Both the position numbers and the translations under genes were made by a program. A stretch of 64,000 nucleotides of DNA, taken from Coffea arabica. Its lineage: Eukaryota; Streptophyta; Magnoliopsida; Gentianales; Rubiaceae. The stretch covers positions 2,768,501-2,832,500 of the forward strand of contig NC_092323.1 in assembly GCF_036785885.1 (NCBI RefSeq), written 5' to 3'. The notes beneath the pieces were generated by a model, which saw only the letters and a list, made by a program, of their open reading frames with translations, made no database searches and was not told the DNA's origin. Of this stretch, positions 50,301 to 62,057 are shown piece after piece (the first letter of the stretch is position 1; every line of letters begins with the position of its first letter).

Positions 50301-51839
50301 ATGGGAACATTATTGATTTTTAGTGAATTACTAATACTAGCCGACAATATACATCTCTTCAAGTGCATGGACAACTATATATATGTTCACTGGCTACATC
50401 ATGAAAAATCCCTGTGCCATGTTTCTTTTTTCAGCATGTAGTATAAGGACTATTTTTGCTCACGTATTATTCCATTCTCCATAACTCCTTTTCCTTTACC
50501 AGCTTAAACTTAACAAATAAAAAAAAAAATCTACTACTGGAAAAAGTTGCCCACAACACACAGCTGCCTGAAAACATTTTGTCATATCACAAGTTATAGG
50601 ATAAGAAAAAGAAAAAGTATTTGGATTATGTCATTTTTCTTTACCACGGTGATTTGGAACTCGAACTTTGGAGTTTCTCCTCTCCGTAGACTCACTGTAG
50701 TGTCATCCGTTTTTGGGGAAGAAGAAAAATATGTATCAATCCAACTGAAACTAAATGCATTAACTTCTCATGTGGACATTTTAAAATTATAGCATATTCA
50801 TTTTCTTTGCATACTTAGCGTACACCAGGAATTTTAAATGTTCTGACTATCTCTTTGAATATAAAGTAACCTGCAGGATTAAAAAAAATTTCAACCAAAA
50901 TAAATAAGTTCTCTGTACAACAAATCCTTCTGAAATAAATATTTACTATACTCTCAACTTGGGCATACCTTCAACTTGCCACCGTGCGCGAGCACGATGA
51001 ACATCTCCTAGTATATACAAGTGGCAGTAGGTGGCACAGGGTAGTCACTTTCTTCTGGCGTATTTTTCTGCATTTCCATTGTAGAAAGACTTGTAGTCCA
51101 TCCGTGGGGGCCTGGAGTCATAAATTCGCAACGAATCTTCCATTCGAGTTCTTGTATCACTCTTTGTCCCACTTTTTATTATATTATCAACTCTCGTTCA
51201 TAAACCTTATATTGAGTTCTTTTGTTTCCTTAACATTCAATAATTATTAATTTAGTCAAATATAAATACAATAATCTCAAAAAATAATATATAATAAAAA
51301 ATTTTTAAAAAGCAGAAAATTCATAAAAAATCTCACTTTTTTGCATTTTGAGTTTTCAAATTTGTTATATTATTCAATTAATACTTATTGAATTTTATGA
51401 GAGCAAAAAAGTAATATTTGTGAAAAAAAAAATATAATAAAATATGATTCTACAACAAATTTCCTAGATCCCACCACCTATGAAAATGTGCTCCACAGCT
51501 TTCAGTAAAATGGGACCAAACCACATTAGTCCAAAGTGGAAATCGCAGGTACTCCCGCCTAATAATTTCGCGGAGAGGAAAAATTATAAAAAAAAAAAGA
51601 GGTTGGGATTATTCCTTGTGGGCCACCGTTACACTGGTACACTAATGGAGTGCATGGTAGCAGCAATTAATAAAGGTCTCTGTCAACTTTCAATTTGGGT
51701 CGCGCGCTAGTGCTAGGAGGAAAAAATGAACACCACCTGGGTCTCTTCGTGCCACCAGTTGTTTGTGGCTAGGGACGGAGAATCCCAGCCATCCACCATT
51801 CCACTTCCACGTTCAATTGCTTGGTTTTCAATTCCAATT
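50301..51839. other. AT-rich intergenic stretch
   Basis: I see no gene or delimited element. Homopurine and AT runs occur at 50520, 51290-51460 and 51583. Short ORFs here are unsupported. Confidence 0.5.
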
Positions 51840-51855
51840 GCACCGACAATTACTT

Positions 51856-52118
51856 TTTTTTTTTTTTTTTTTGTCAATTGTCATCCCTACTCCTACTCTA
51901 TCTACGGGGAGGCTCAACTGAGCCTATGGGGACCGATGGGGACAGAACCACCACCGAACCAGACGGGTGCACTACACACCCATCTGGATTTGAAGCAGAG
52001 CCACAAGAGTGGCATTTTGGTGGGAGGTAAGGTTTGAACCCTTGCCTCAAACCTTACCTCCCACCCCACCAAAGCCTTAAGGGCTTGGTGGTGGCCACCA
52101 GCCCAAGAGCTGGTGGTT
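51856..52118 (-). mobile_element. SINE copy B, 263 bp with exact target duplication
   Basis: On the minus strand the element opens AACCACCAGCTCTTGG, carries GGTTCAAACC as a polymerase III B box and ends in a poly-A (T-run at 51856-51872 on plus). A perfect 16-bp target duplication GCACCGACAATTACTT flanks it (51840-51855 and 52119-52134). Near its 5' part is a snapback with 19-bp arms, 52019-52037 and 52047-52065, around the B box. It is non-coding and needs LINE enzymes to move. The perfect duplication suggests a younger insertion than copy A. Confidence 0.85.
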
Positions 52119-52268
52119 GCACCGACAATTACTTGAGGCTCCTTTTTTTGGGGGAAAAAAAAAAGGGTTTGAAAATTTAGGACATGATGAAAGAGTTCCA
52201 TCCTATCTCTGTTTAGTCTATCTGCACCGAGTTACGTACCGCTATATGAATCTGGGCGCATTAGAGAG

Positions 52269-52560
52269 CATGGTTCAAAGTCGCGATCGCGGCCTAGACC
52301 GTTTCATATCGGTCTCGACATATCGATCGCGGTCTCGACGAGACGCAAATTTTTGAAATATTTAATATTCTAAAAATTATAAAAAATATGATAAACAAAA
52401 ATAATTAAAAAATTAGTAAAAATAATAAAAATTCGAGTTGACTCGGAGGGACTTGGTGAGACTCGACCGTTTCAACCCTTCACAGTAACGTCTCAGCGAG
52501 TCACGTATCTCAGTATCGTTTCGTCGCAGCCTGACGACTCGGCCGAGTCTTCGAACCATG
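52269..52560. mobile_element. hAT-type MITE, 292 bp
   Basis: The left end CATGGTTCAAAGTCGCG and the complement of the right end (CATGGTTCGAAGACTCG) are imperfect terminal inverted repeats. A perfect 8-bp target duplication TTAGAGAG lies at 52261-52268 and 52561-52568, as expected for hAT. Both end regions are rich in CG and TCG words around an AT-rich centre. It has no coding capacity. Confidence 0.85.
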
Positions 52561-52568
52561 TTAGAGAG

Positions 52569-53265
52569 AAGTTAATCTTAACCGCAACGACCGACTGTTT
52601 CTCAACCTGTAGCACAAATTTGTATATGGATTGGCCAATAGTTCCTCAGGTTCTGACAAATTCAGGAGTGAATCTTTGAAATTGGTTCATATGGCCCAGT
52701 ATTAGTTGCTTTTTGACCATGTCGAACTACAAATTACTAATTTTTATTTTTATTTTTCTTTTCCGGGAGGACTAAAGTTTCAATCCACTATTAATCATCT
52801 TGCTTTCTAACGCTTTTCCAGCCAGGAGCTTGAAGAGCAATGAATTTCTGTGGTTGTTATTATTATTATTATTTTTTGGAATAGAGAATAAATCAACTTT
52901 CATTCAAGAAACCCAAGTTTTGGCCATTAGGAAGACACGCAAGTTTTGGCTGGTCCAATCTTATTTTAGAGGAGGAGAGTATTTTCCAACATTTGGTGTA
53001 AACCAACGTAATCAATACAAATATCAAAATGTTCAAATTTATTTTATTATTTTAATAAAATTTAAATTAAATTTATTTATTTATTGAGTCGAATTCAAAT
53101 GAATTCCTTTTGAATCGAGTTTAAATAATTTAAAATTTTCATCTATAAATTTTAATTTTATATTAGATAAATCAAGTTCGAATTGAGTTTAAAAATTTAT
53201 CCAACACAATATATGCTATTCATTTAACTAATTCTTGTCGAGCTAAAGGGCGGCTTAAAAAATAA
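52569..53265. other. Intergenic, AT-rich
   Basis: I see no gene. A (TTA)n/(TTG)n-like run lies at 52853-52877, and TTCGAATT-type words at 53085-53190 resemble those at 47740-48145. Confidence 0.45.
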
Positions 53266-54352
53266 AGAAAAGGGCATGGCGCGAAGTTCAAGGACGCTTC
53301 CTCAAGCAAAGTCAGCTGTGGCGAGTCGGGAATGTAGGTGGGTGTCAGACTGTCAGGTCCTCTATTCCCCGCTTCTTCCCCAGGGTCCCCATGATGCTCC
53401 CATACTTGGCCGACCCTCATCATCTTCTCTGCCTTCTGGCCTCTCCTTTCTTTTTCATTTATTATTCTCCCTTTGTCCGCCAAATATAATTACCCAACCA
53501 CCAATTACTCCCTTGCAACTTCGCTTTCTCTCTCCCTTTGGTTTTTCTTTCTTCTTTCTTCCTCTTTTTACCTTTTCCTCAAGAAACTCACCGAAGTTGC
53601 ACCCAGCCATCGCCAATTCTCATCTGCAGGCATTTTTTTTGAAGGGGTGCCTCTGATTCTGCTCACATAACATCAACTTGTAAGTCACAGCTATGTATAA
53701 AGCAAGCATGCATATATTCCGACTGTTTGATTTAATGTCCTAACCAGATTTTTAGAAATCACAATGGAGGATAGTTTTAGTATCTCTTGTTGCATTTTCC
53801 TTCCTGTGGTGTATTGCTTGTAGTATTTGTTTTTGTGAAAGAAAGAGCGACAGCTGCTTGTGAAAGGAGATTGGTTTCTGCTAGTTGCTTGTTGAACTTG
53901 CAGTCTTCATTTTTCACCCTTTAAGAATTCGTTTATTTTGTCGTTTTTAGTTGTTTTTTTCACATCGAGATCTGGCCTTCTGGTAATAGAAACCGGGGAA
54001 ATTGATGAAAAAATGTAGGAATAGGTTGCTTGAATTGACGCGGTATATGGATTATACAACCTAGAGGCTGTTAAATTGATTGTCCAAAGAACAACTTGGA
54101 GGCTTATTATTCTAAATTTCTAGAGATTTTTAGTACTTGAGAAAAGAAAACTCTATTTGAATCCTTTCTTCCAGAATTCGTCGTGTAATTTTATTTTAGA
54201 AGAGGTTGTCCGGTAAAAACTGATTTTGTATGTATGTCTTCTGTTGTAAGTTATATAAGTTGCTGGAAACATGTAGAAAGCCTAGTTGCTTTATTCATTG
54301 GACGACCTAATACTAATTCCTAGCTAAAATCATGTTGAACAGAACAGCATAA
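53266..54352 (+). promoter_or_regulatory. Probable aspartate oxidase promoter, leader and 5' UTR intron
   Basis: A CT-rich stretch at 53370-53640 resembles a plant leader. A strong donor CTTGTAAGTC at 53680 and acceptors at 54341-54342 or 54346-54347, just before the start codon, suggest a 5' UTR intron of about 660 bp. This is inferred from splice signals alone; no TATA box was assigned. Confidence 0.45.
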
Positions 54353-57300
54353 ATGATGACAAGCATAGCTCCAGGTAACTCCAAGCTGCATTTTGGGGAG
54401 ACATTTTACAGAGGACAAGGTTGCAAACAACCTTACTGGGTGTCCAGTGTAGCTGTCCCAAGATGCACGCAAAAAGATCTTTCTTCGTATGTGTGCAAGC
54501 TTCATGGGTTCTTAGAAAATCGTGCTTCTATATACTCAAATGCCCTGAAATTGTGCTCTATTTGGTCTAAATTTCGTGCTTCCATGTCTGTTCAAGGTCA
54601 GATGCATGCTCTTTAATTATATTTTTCAGGTCATACGGGGTTTCCAAGGCCTTTTGGATTAATGGACTTCAGAATCTTCATTTGCATACCAATCAGAAGT
54701 GGAAGCCACGCAGGACATCAATCTCATCATCTCTCCGAGATGGTTCTGCAAAGTACTTTGATTTTGCTGTAATTGGCAGCGGAGTTGCTGGCCTGCGATA
54801 TGCTCTTGAAGTTGCAAGACATGGTACAGTTTCTGTCATAACGAAGGCTGAGCCCCATGAGAGCAACACCAACTATGCACAGGGTGGAGTTAGTGCAGTA
54901 TTGTGTCCTTCAGATTCAGTGGAGAGTCATATGCACGACACAATTGTAGCAGGTGCTTACCTATGTGATGAGGAGATTGTTAAGGTGAGTTTCTTAAATG
55001 GAAAAATTTCCAGTAAGTGCAATGTTTGTGGCTATATTAGTTGGCTTCTTCATACGAGTTTATTAGCCTTTCTGAATTCATAATTTCAGTTTTCATGAAA
55101 ATTTAGTAATGTACTGTTTTCTTTGCATACTCTTTCTGATCATTGCTTGTTCAAATGAAACAGTATATAAGAATAAACTCTGAGCTTTAGCTTGCCTTGT
55201 CTTTTATCTTGGATTGACTAGATAAAGACTTTGTATGCTTGTTAAATTCTTGTTAGGCTCATGCTTAACTGCACTTTGCAGGTGGTGTGTACAGAAGGAC
55301 CTGATAGAATCAGAGAATTAATTGCTATGGGTGCTTCTTTTGATCATGGAGAGGATGGGAACTTGCATCTCGCAAGGGAAGGTGGCCACTCTCATCATAG
55401 AATTGTTCATGCTGCTGATATGACTGGGAGGGAAATAGAAAGGGCTCTACTGGAGGCAGTTGACAAGGATCCTAATATTTTTATGTTTGAACATCATTTT
55501 GCTGTAGATTTGTTGACTTCACAGGTTTATTTCACCTTTTGTTTTCAAGCCTGTTTGTCAAATTATATTTTCACATTGTAGTATGTGGAACTGCTTTGTG
55601 GGTTGACTTATAAGTCGATTAACCTGCATTGCATGCAAAGGAATTTTTTCTGTTCTCATAATCTTGGTTCTGACAGTTCAAGTGTCCAGATATTGAATGT
55701 TATAAAATAAAACAAATGCTTCAGACGTTTTTTAATTTGTGTACAAATACTGGATTGCAGGATGGTTCTGACACAATTTGTTATGGAGTAGACACTTTTA
55801 ACACAGCAACACAAGAGGTAGGAAAATTTATACTTGTCAAACATATGGATTTTGTGGTATAACTTTGAACTATTTTGCTGGAGGTCACTGCTGCTGATAC
55901 TTGTGCTTGTCCTACTTTTTGACCTTGTAGGTTGTAAGATTTATCTCAACGGTGATTTTGCTCGCATCAGGTGGAGCTGGACATATCTATCCAACTACAA
56001 CTAATCCTCCGGTACAGTTACAATTTCTCTTTCTTGGGATAATTTTCTTCAACATCTGCGAAGTTCTCCAGTGATGTCACTTTTACTGGATCACTAGATG
56101 TCCTTAGACTTCTCCAGCCGTGCTGCATATATGTAGGGAAACTATTATCCTGAATGGGACAAAAAGAGAACAAGTTGTTCCAGGAGTTCAAAGTTTTTGT
56201 GCCTTGAACTTCCCAAGTTTTTGAATTATGATGCTTGTGTACTTCTTTGAGGTTTTAGAGGGGCATTTATTGAGGTTTATTGACTGCGTAGCATGGAGAT
56301 TTTAGTAAAAAATATGAAGCTCAAGTTTAGATTTTCTTAATCCTCACATCATTTTAAACATGAATTGATTGGATATGGTGGTTTATTCTCACTAGAAGGA
56401 ATATACTGTAATGCAGAAGTATTTCAATGGAAATATGCGAAACCTTCTTTAATTGCTAGAGTACCTAGGGAACACAGAAATCCAGATTCTTCTTTAGTTG
56501 AATTATGTTGACAAGTAGTTCATCTTCATGACTTATACCTTGGGAAGATATTAACTAAAGCTAAAATTGGGTTCTGGGTCTTGGCAATGTTTATTATAAA
56601 CAAAACTGCATAGTACTTCTGTTAGGGGATATACTCTTTAACTTGTATGTTAATTTTTTAGCTGAATTCTCTATAAAATATGAGACTATAAGTCTTCATG
56701 TTCTGTTTTCATGTACGTTCTCTTCCTTCAGTTATGTTATGATAAACTAATGTGATCTGATTTGGTCCTGCAGGTAGCCACTGGTGATGGAATTGCAATG
56801 GCGCATCGAGCTCAAGCTGTAATTTCTAATATGGAGTGAGTTATGCTTTGGCCACCTTAATTAGGCATGCTTGTTCTATGTTACATTCATGACTTTGGTT
56901 CATTAAAATGAGGTTGTGCTTTGTTTGAAAGTTAGGCTGAATCTTCCTTTAAATTTGCCAAATTATGTTGTGATGGTTCCACTCTTATAAGTATAGCGAT
57001 ATACCAGCTTGACATAATCTTGTAGAGCACTCAAGAATGTAGTTGTGAAATTCAACTGAGTTTGCAGTTCAGGAGCTTGTGGAAACAGAAATTACTATAA
57101 ACTAGGTTCCCAGAAGCCTTTTGTACCACCTTTACTGGTATTTGCTGACTGGTCAGATTGGCTGCTAGCATTTAGTTACGAGATTTCTTCAAGTAGTTTC
57201 CAGTTTTCTTTTCTCTGCTTGCAAGGCTGCTGACTAATTTGATAGCAAGATGCGGCATTAACTTCATTTTCCTGCATTTGTCACTAGATTTGTTCAATTC

Positions 57301-58305
57301 CACCCTACTGCCTTGGCTGATGAAGGCCTTCCCATTAGACCAACCAATGCCAGAGAAAATGCCTTTCTGATAACTGAAGCCGTCAGAGGAGATGGAGGCA
57401 TTCTATACAACTTGGGAATGGAAAGGTTTATGCCTTTTTATGATGATCGTGCAGAGCTTGCCCCAAGGGATGTGGTGGCAAGAAGTATTGATGATCAGCT
57501 TAAGAAGCGTATTGACAGGTATGTGCTTCTTGATATAAGTCACAAACCTAGACAAAAGGTTTTGGCTCACTTCCCCAACATAGCTGCTGAGTGTCTGCGG
57601 CATGGCTTAGACATAACAAAACAACCAATCCCGGTAGTTCCTGCTGCACATTACATGTGTGGTGGAGTTCGTGCCGGCCTTCAGGGAGAGACGAATGTGA
57701 GAGGTCTCTACGTCGCTGGTGAGGTTGCATGCACAGGTTTACATGGAGCAAACCGACTTGCTAGCAACTCATTGCTCGAGGCACTAGTTTTTGCACGAAG
57801 AGCTGTGCAGCCTTCTGTTGATCATATGAAGAGCTCTAATATAGACCACAGTGCCTCTGATGCGTGGCCCAAGCCAGTTATGCCCATAGCACTTGGGAGT
57901 GCTGTATTGAACAATATAATCTACAGGACAAGAGAAGTAAGGAAAGAATTGCAGTCAATCATGTGGAAATATGTTGGAATTGTTCGTTCGACGACCAGGC
58001 TGAAAACTGCTGAGAAGAAAATTGGGGAATTGGAGTTGGAATGGGAGTCATTTTTATTTCAGAATGGTTGGGAACCAACAATGGTAGGGCTCGAAGCTTG
58101 TGAAATGAGGAACCTCTTTTGTTGTGCCAAGCTGGTGGTGAGTAGTGCTCTAGCTAGGCAAGAAAGTCGTGGACTTCACTACACAGTTGATTTTCCGTTT
58201 GTGGTGGAAAGCGAAAGACTGCCAACAGTCATCTTTCCTGGTTCCCCGGTGAATGGCACATGGAGCTCTCGGCAATTGCACAGACCGCAAGTATGTTCAA
58301 CGTAG
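54353..58305 (+). CDS. AO: L-aspartate oxidase, chloroplastic
   Basis: The first step of NAD synthesis in plastids: FAD-dependent oxidation of L-aspartate to iminoaspartate, used next by quinolinate synthase. Exons: 54353-54486, 54630-54984, 55282-55524, 55761-55817, 55931-56011, 56774-56835, 57288-58305; total 649 residues (Arabidopsis 651). The transit peptide is about residues 1-85. The FAD-binding GSGVAG is at 94-99, with NTNYAQGGVSA and HPTALADEG (His316) of the fumarate-reductase/NadB family further on. The C-terminal helical domain (TTRLKTAEKKI, EACEMRNL) is complete. Exon 1 could be read 110 bp further, but only the GTATGT donor at 54487 gives the right phase and the conserved SYGVSKAF join. 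Exon 7 carries over half of the protein. Confidence 0.95.
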
Positions 58306-58755
58306 TGACCCCAATTTTTCCTGCCATATAGTGTGAATGCAGAATGCCATTAGTTCTGCTAGCTACTCCAAATTTTAATTCTAGCAAATGTGAAAATATA
58401 TAGTACTGAGGCTGGTTTTTTTTTTATTGTTTTTCTTCCACTGATTTTTTACCTTCAAATAAGGGGGGGAAAAAGGTTTTATTCCGGTCAAGAGTTGCCC
58501 CCGGGCACCCTTCTTCCCTGTCGCAAACGCAAACACCTGAGAGAGAGAGAGAGATATTTAGTTGTGTATGGGGTCTGCGTGCTCTCTGTAACTGTACATT
58601 ACGCAACTCATTTAAAGCAAATTTGGAGGTGTCAGCAATGGAAACTGCTATATTTCCTTCGCGATACTTAAATTTCGAGTTATGTATCAGATTGTTGCCG
58701 CATCTAATTTTTTTTTTTTAAACTTGAGCATTTATTTAACTTAATGCCTCCCAAA
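58306..58755. other. AO 3' region
   Basis: Probable 3' UTR, then T-rich sequence and a short GA repeat at 58539-58554. No gene is seen. Confidence 0.5.
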
Positions 58756-58765
58756 ATCAAGTGGT

Positions 58766-58932
58766 AAAAAATTTTTTTTTATCGCAACAATAATATTTGT
58801 ATGTTTATAGGGGAAGGGAGAAGAAGGAAAATTTAACTGACGAATTCACTATAGAAAGAAATCACTAAAAGTTGCAAGTTACATGTAGTGGTCGGTGGGA
58901 GGAAGGTTTAATCCTCCCACCGCCACCAAGAC
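58766..58932 (-). mobile_element. Possible diverged SINE, copy C
   Basis: On the minus strand, GGTGGCGGTGGGAGGATTAAACC resembles the B-box region of copies A and B, and a snapback with 10-bp arms (58894-58903/58912-58921) matches theirs in place. A T-run at 58772-58780 would be the poly-A tail. ATCAAGTGGT occurs on both sides (58756-58765 and 58933-58942) as a possible target duplication. The match is short and the body between is unlike the other copies. Confidence 0.35.
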
Positions 58933-58942
58933 ATCAAGTGGT

Positions 58943-59405
58943 CAACCATGATATGCCTTTATGAGGAAAAGTTTAACAGGATGAATTAGAGCGAACCAAA
59001 ATTGCTGCATACAATACAACCCATTTTTACTGGTAGAAATGGCTGCCATAGAAACGACCGGAGTGTCGTAATGGGAGGGGGTTCTTCTGAGTTCCTGGGA
59101 CCCCGACAGCATTGACTTCTGTCCCTCACGAGACAGTCCTACTTGCCTCCCGGTCCATAAGCGTTCAAATGACTCCACTTTGTCACCAATAATCTCTCTC
59201 GGACCAAAATTTACTCTCTGGAACTTTTACCAGTCGTGATGACCCGGTCCGGGGGGTCTACCTTGACATTTTTTATATACTAGTTTCGTTCTTTTCCAAT
59301 TAATGTGGCATCATCATACCATCGTCTTAAAAACGTTTCACGAGTGCGTGTTCTTTCTTGGGACCGTCGTCCAATTTTCTGCTTAGTGCTGCTAACAAGC
59401 CAACC
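58943..59405. other. Upstream region of the GDSL gene
   Basis: No coding exon is seen. The frame open from 59358 has no ATG before 59406, so the first ATG is the start. TTTTATATACTAG at 59270-59282 could be a TATA element, about 130 bp upstream of the start codon. Confidence 0.45.
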
Positions 59406-61076
59406 ATGGAGTTTAGGAAGCTAATCTTGATGCTGAATATTTTGGGATTAATGGCCAATGGAGAAATTGGCGGTGCAAGAGATGTTGATAGAGTTGACCG
59501 GCAAGAGATAAAAAGTTGCAAGTTCCCAGCATTATACAACTTCGGCGACTCAAATTCTGACACAGGAGGACGGTCTGCGTCCCTGGACATGGTGGCTCCG
59601 CCTAATGGTGAAACTTTCTTCAAAGCACCTTCAGGCAGGTTCTGTGACGGTCGCCTCATAATAGACTTCATGGGTAAGCACCGAAACTAATTACTGCCGG
59701 TGCTTGTTTGCTCATTTTCTGTACGAGTTTGTTGTATGTACAAACACATAGCAATAATCAAGGCTAGAGAAAAAGAACTGCGCAACACTTGGAAGTTTCA
59801 AGATGGAACGCTAACGTGATTTCACTTCAGCATATAGATTGTGCGCTAATATTCTTCAAAATTCGCAGCCGAAGAATTGGGCTTGCCATACTTGAGTGCA
59901 TATCTCGACTCGATTGGTTCAAATTTTCGACACGGTGCAAATTTTGCAACGGGAGGCTCATCCATCCGTCCTGGTGGCTATAGCCCGTTTCACCTGCAAC
60001 TCCAAATCGGTCAATTTTTACAGTTCAAATCTCGAACCACTTTGCTCTATAAGCAACTCAGTGACAACAGTGAGTACCAATTACTAGTAGTATTACAGAA
60101 TACGACTATCAAGTACGAATGCAAGCCCTTTTGCTGATATAGATGCAAGTGCAACACGTATAACTCTTTTCACTGCTTGATCAGATCATTCAGCAAAAAG
60201 CCCACCTCTCCAGAGCAGACTTCCTAGGCCCCAAGATTTCTCAGATGCCCTATACACATTTGACATCGGACAGAATGACCTTGCCTATGGTTTTGAACAT
60301 ACCTCAGAAGCAGAAACCCGAGAATCTATCCCCAGTATGCTAGACAAGCTTGGCGAAGCAATTCATGTAAGTTTACTCTGATTGCAGAGTTTTTTCTTGT
60401 GGTTTTTGACCCTCATCTCATCCAATCTATAATTCAGCAACTTTACAAGGCAGGGGCAAGAAACTTTTGGGTGCATAATACAGGCCCAATTGGTTGCTTG
60501 CCCTATAGTGTCATATACTATTTGCCCAAGCCTCGCAATTTGGACGGGAAAGGGTGCGTAGAGCCTCAGAACAAGGTAGCTCAGGAGTTCAATGAGCAGC
60601 TGAGGAGAAAGGTTCTCCAGCTCAGGGCCCAACTTCCAGCAGCAGCATTAACATACGTGGACATGTACTCTGCTAAATACTCGCTAATCAGCAATGCGAA
60701 AAAATTAGGTGCCGTTCCTAAAATCCCACTCTTTCTTGCTGATACTGAACTTGCCTGAGGAGCTCATTTTGTGGATGTGATGCGTCTCCTCGCCTGTTTT
60801 ACGTGTCTGTGTTTGTGCGACATTGCAGGTTTTGAGGATCCTTCGCAATTCTGCTGTGGCAGTTATTACGGTTATCACATTGGTTGTGGAGAGAAAGCAA
60901 TAGTAAATGGAACTGTGTACGGTAATCCCTGTCCTAATCCATCTGAGCATATTAGCTGGGATGGCATACATTACTCTGAGGCTGCCAACGCTCTGCTTGC
61001 GAAAACTGTTCTTGATGGCTCTCTAGCGGACCCGAAAGTTTCAGTTGGAGAGGCTTGCCACAGTTCCATGACATAA
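59406..61076 (+). CDS. GDSL esterase/lipase, secreted
   Basis: A serine ester hydrolase of the plant SGNH/GDSL family, close to the ENOD8/FXG1-like group by its opening (FPALYNFGDSNSDTGG, PPNGETFF). Exons: 59406-59673, 59869-60069, 60185-60366, 60438-60708, 60829-61076; 389 residues, normal for the family, and the usual five-exon layout. The signal peptide is residues 1-19 or so (hydrophobic, ending MANGE). Catalytic blocks: Ser49 in GDSNSD, Gly112 in HGANFATGG, Asn187 in IGQNDL, and Asp352/His355 in SWDGIHYSEAAN. All catalytic residues are present, so it should be active in the cell wall or apoplast. The substrate cannot be inferred. The leader starts from the first ATG of an open frame. Confidence 0.93.
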
Positions 61077-62057
61077 ATAATTAAATAATTTTCGAAATTA
61101 CCATTCAGGTTGTATGCATCACAGACAGTTGAACAGGAGTGATCAACAAGGTTTCTTGATTCCTGATAGAGGAAATGGCGTAGGAGTGAAAAATGGAAGT
61201 TGGACCCATGAAATAAGTAGTTCGATGTCCATTTCAGATGTTTACAGCATACATATATATATATATGAAAGAGAAATCTTTTGAAGAAGACTGGGGACGA
61301 TAGGAGCCCTCGATCCTCCTTTGCGTTTAGGTAATGTTTCCATATTACGGCCCTGTATGTTGGTCTTCTGATAATAAATCAGCTTGGTTACAAGATTGGC
61401 TTCTTCAACAAAAAGATTTCTCCTTTGTTTTTTTATGGTTTGATTGGCAGATGAAAGATTTAACCATCGTGCTATTTAAAAGGTCCTCCCAGGCCATTTG
61501 TTTGTTTTATTTTCATTTTCTTTTAATTGTGGGCAGAGTCGTTAATGGCTAAATTGTTCTGCCAAACTTCTGCTGCAAATATCCACTGCGTCTTCATTTG
61601 AAGACAGCAAATAGTAGCTAGTAACTGGGTATCTGAAGGTATTGCTGCAATCAACATCACAGGAATGGGGTAGTTTGGTACAGCAGAAGAGGAAAATGAA
61701 ATCCCACCATTAGTTTATTTAACAAAAAGCTACACGAAAGAAAGAAACTTAATTACAAAGGAGAATCTCAACAACTGCTCAAAAAATGAATACTAGTACA
61801 AAGCAACGTTTACATTCCACTTCCCCAATTTTCCATCACTGTCATTTTATCTTATTCCTTAAATTTTTCTTCTCAAATTTACACAAACTGACTAAAAAGA
61901 AGAAAAGCATTCCAAGACCTATTTATCTTCTCCCTCCCCTCTTCTTAACCCAAAAAAAAAAAAAAGAAAAAAGAAAAAAACGCTTCTCTTCTCTTTACCC
62001 TCCAAGAAAGACTTCACATCAAAACACAGGAATACACACACAACCAAAATGGCGAGC
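61077..62057. other. Intergenic between convergent GDSL and KLCR genes
   Basis: GDSL 3' UTR on the left and probable KLCR 3' UTR on the right. Low-complexity A/G-rich stretches lie at 61895-61985. No gene is seen. Confidence 0.55.

Noticed and set aside
52031-52040. GGTTTGAACC as part of a tRNA gene
   Set aside because: There is no cloverleaf around it. The element has poly-A and a target duplication, so it is a SINE promoter box.
53220-53656. 87- and 126-codon ORFs upstream of aspartate oxidase
   Set aside because: They lie in the CT-rich probable leader and promoter and have no domain.
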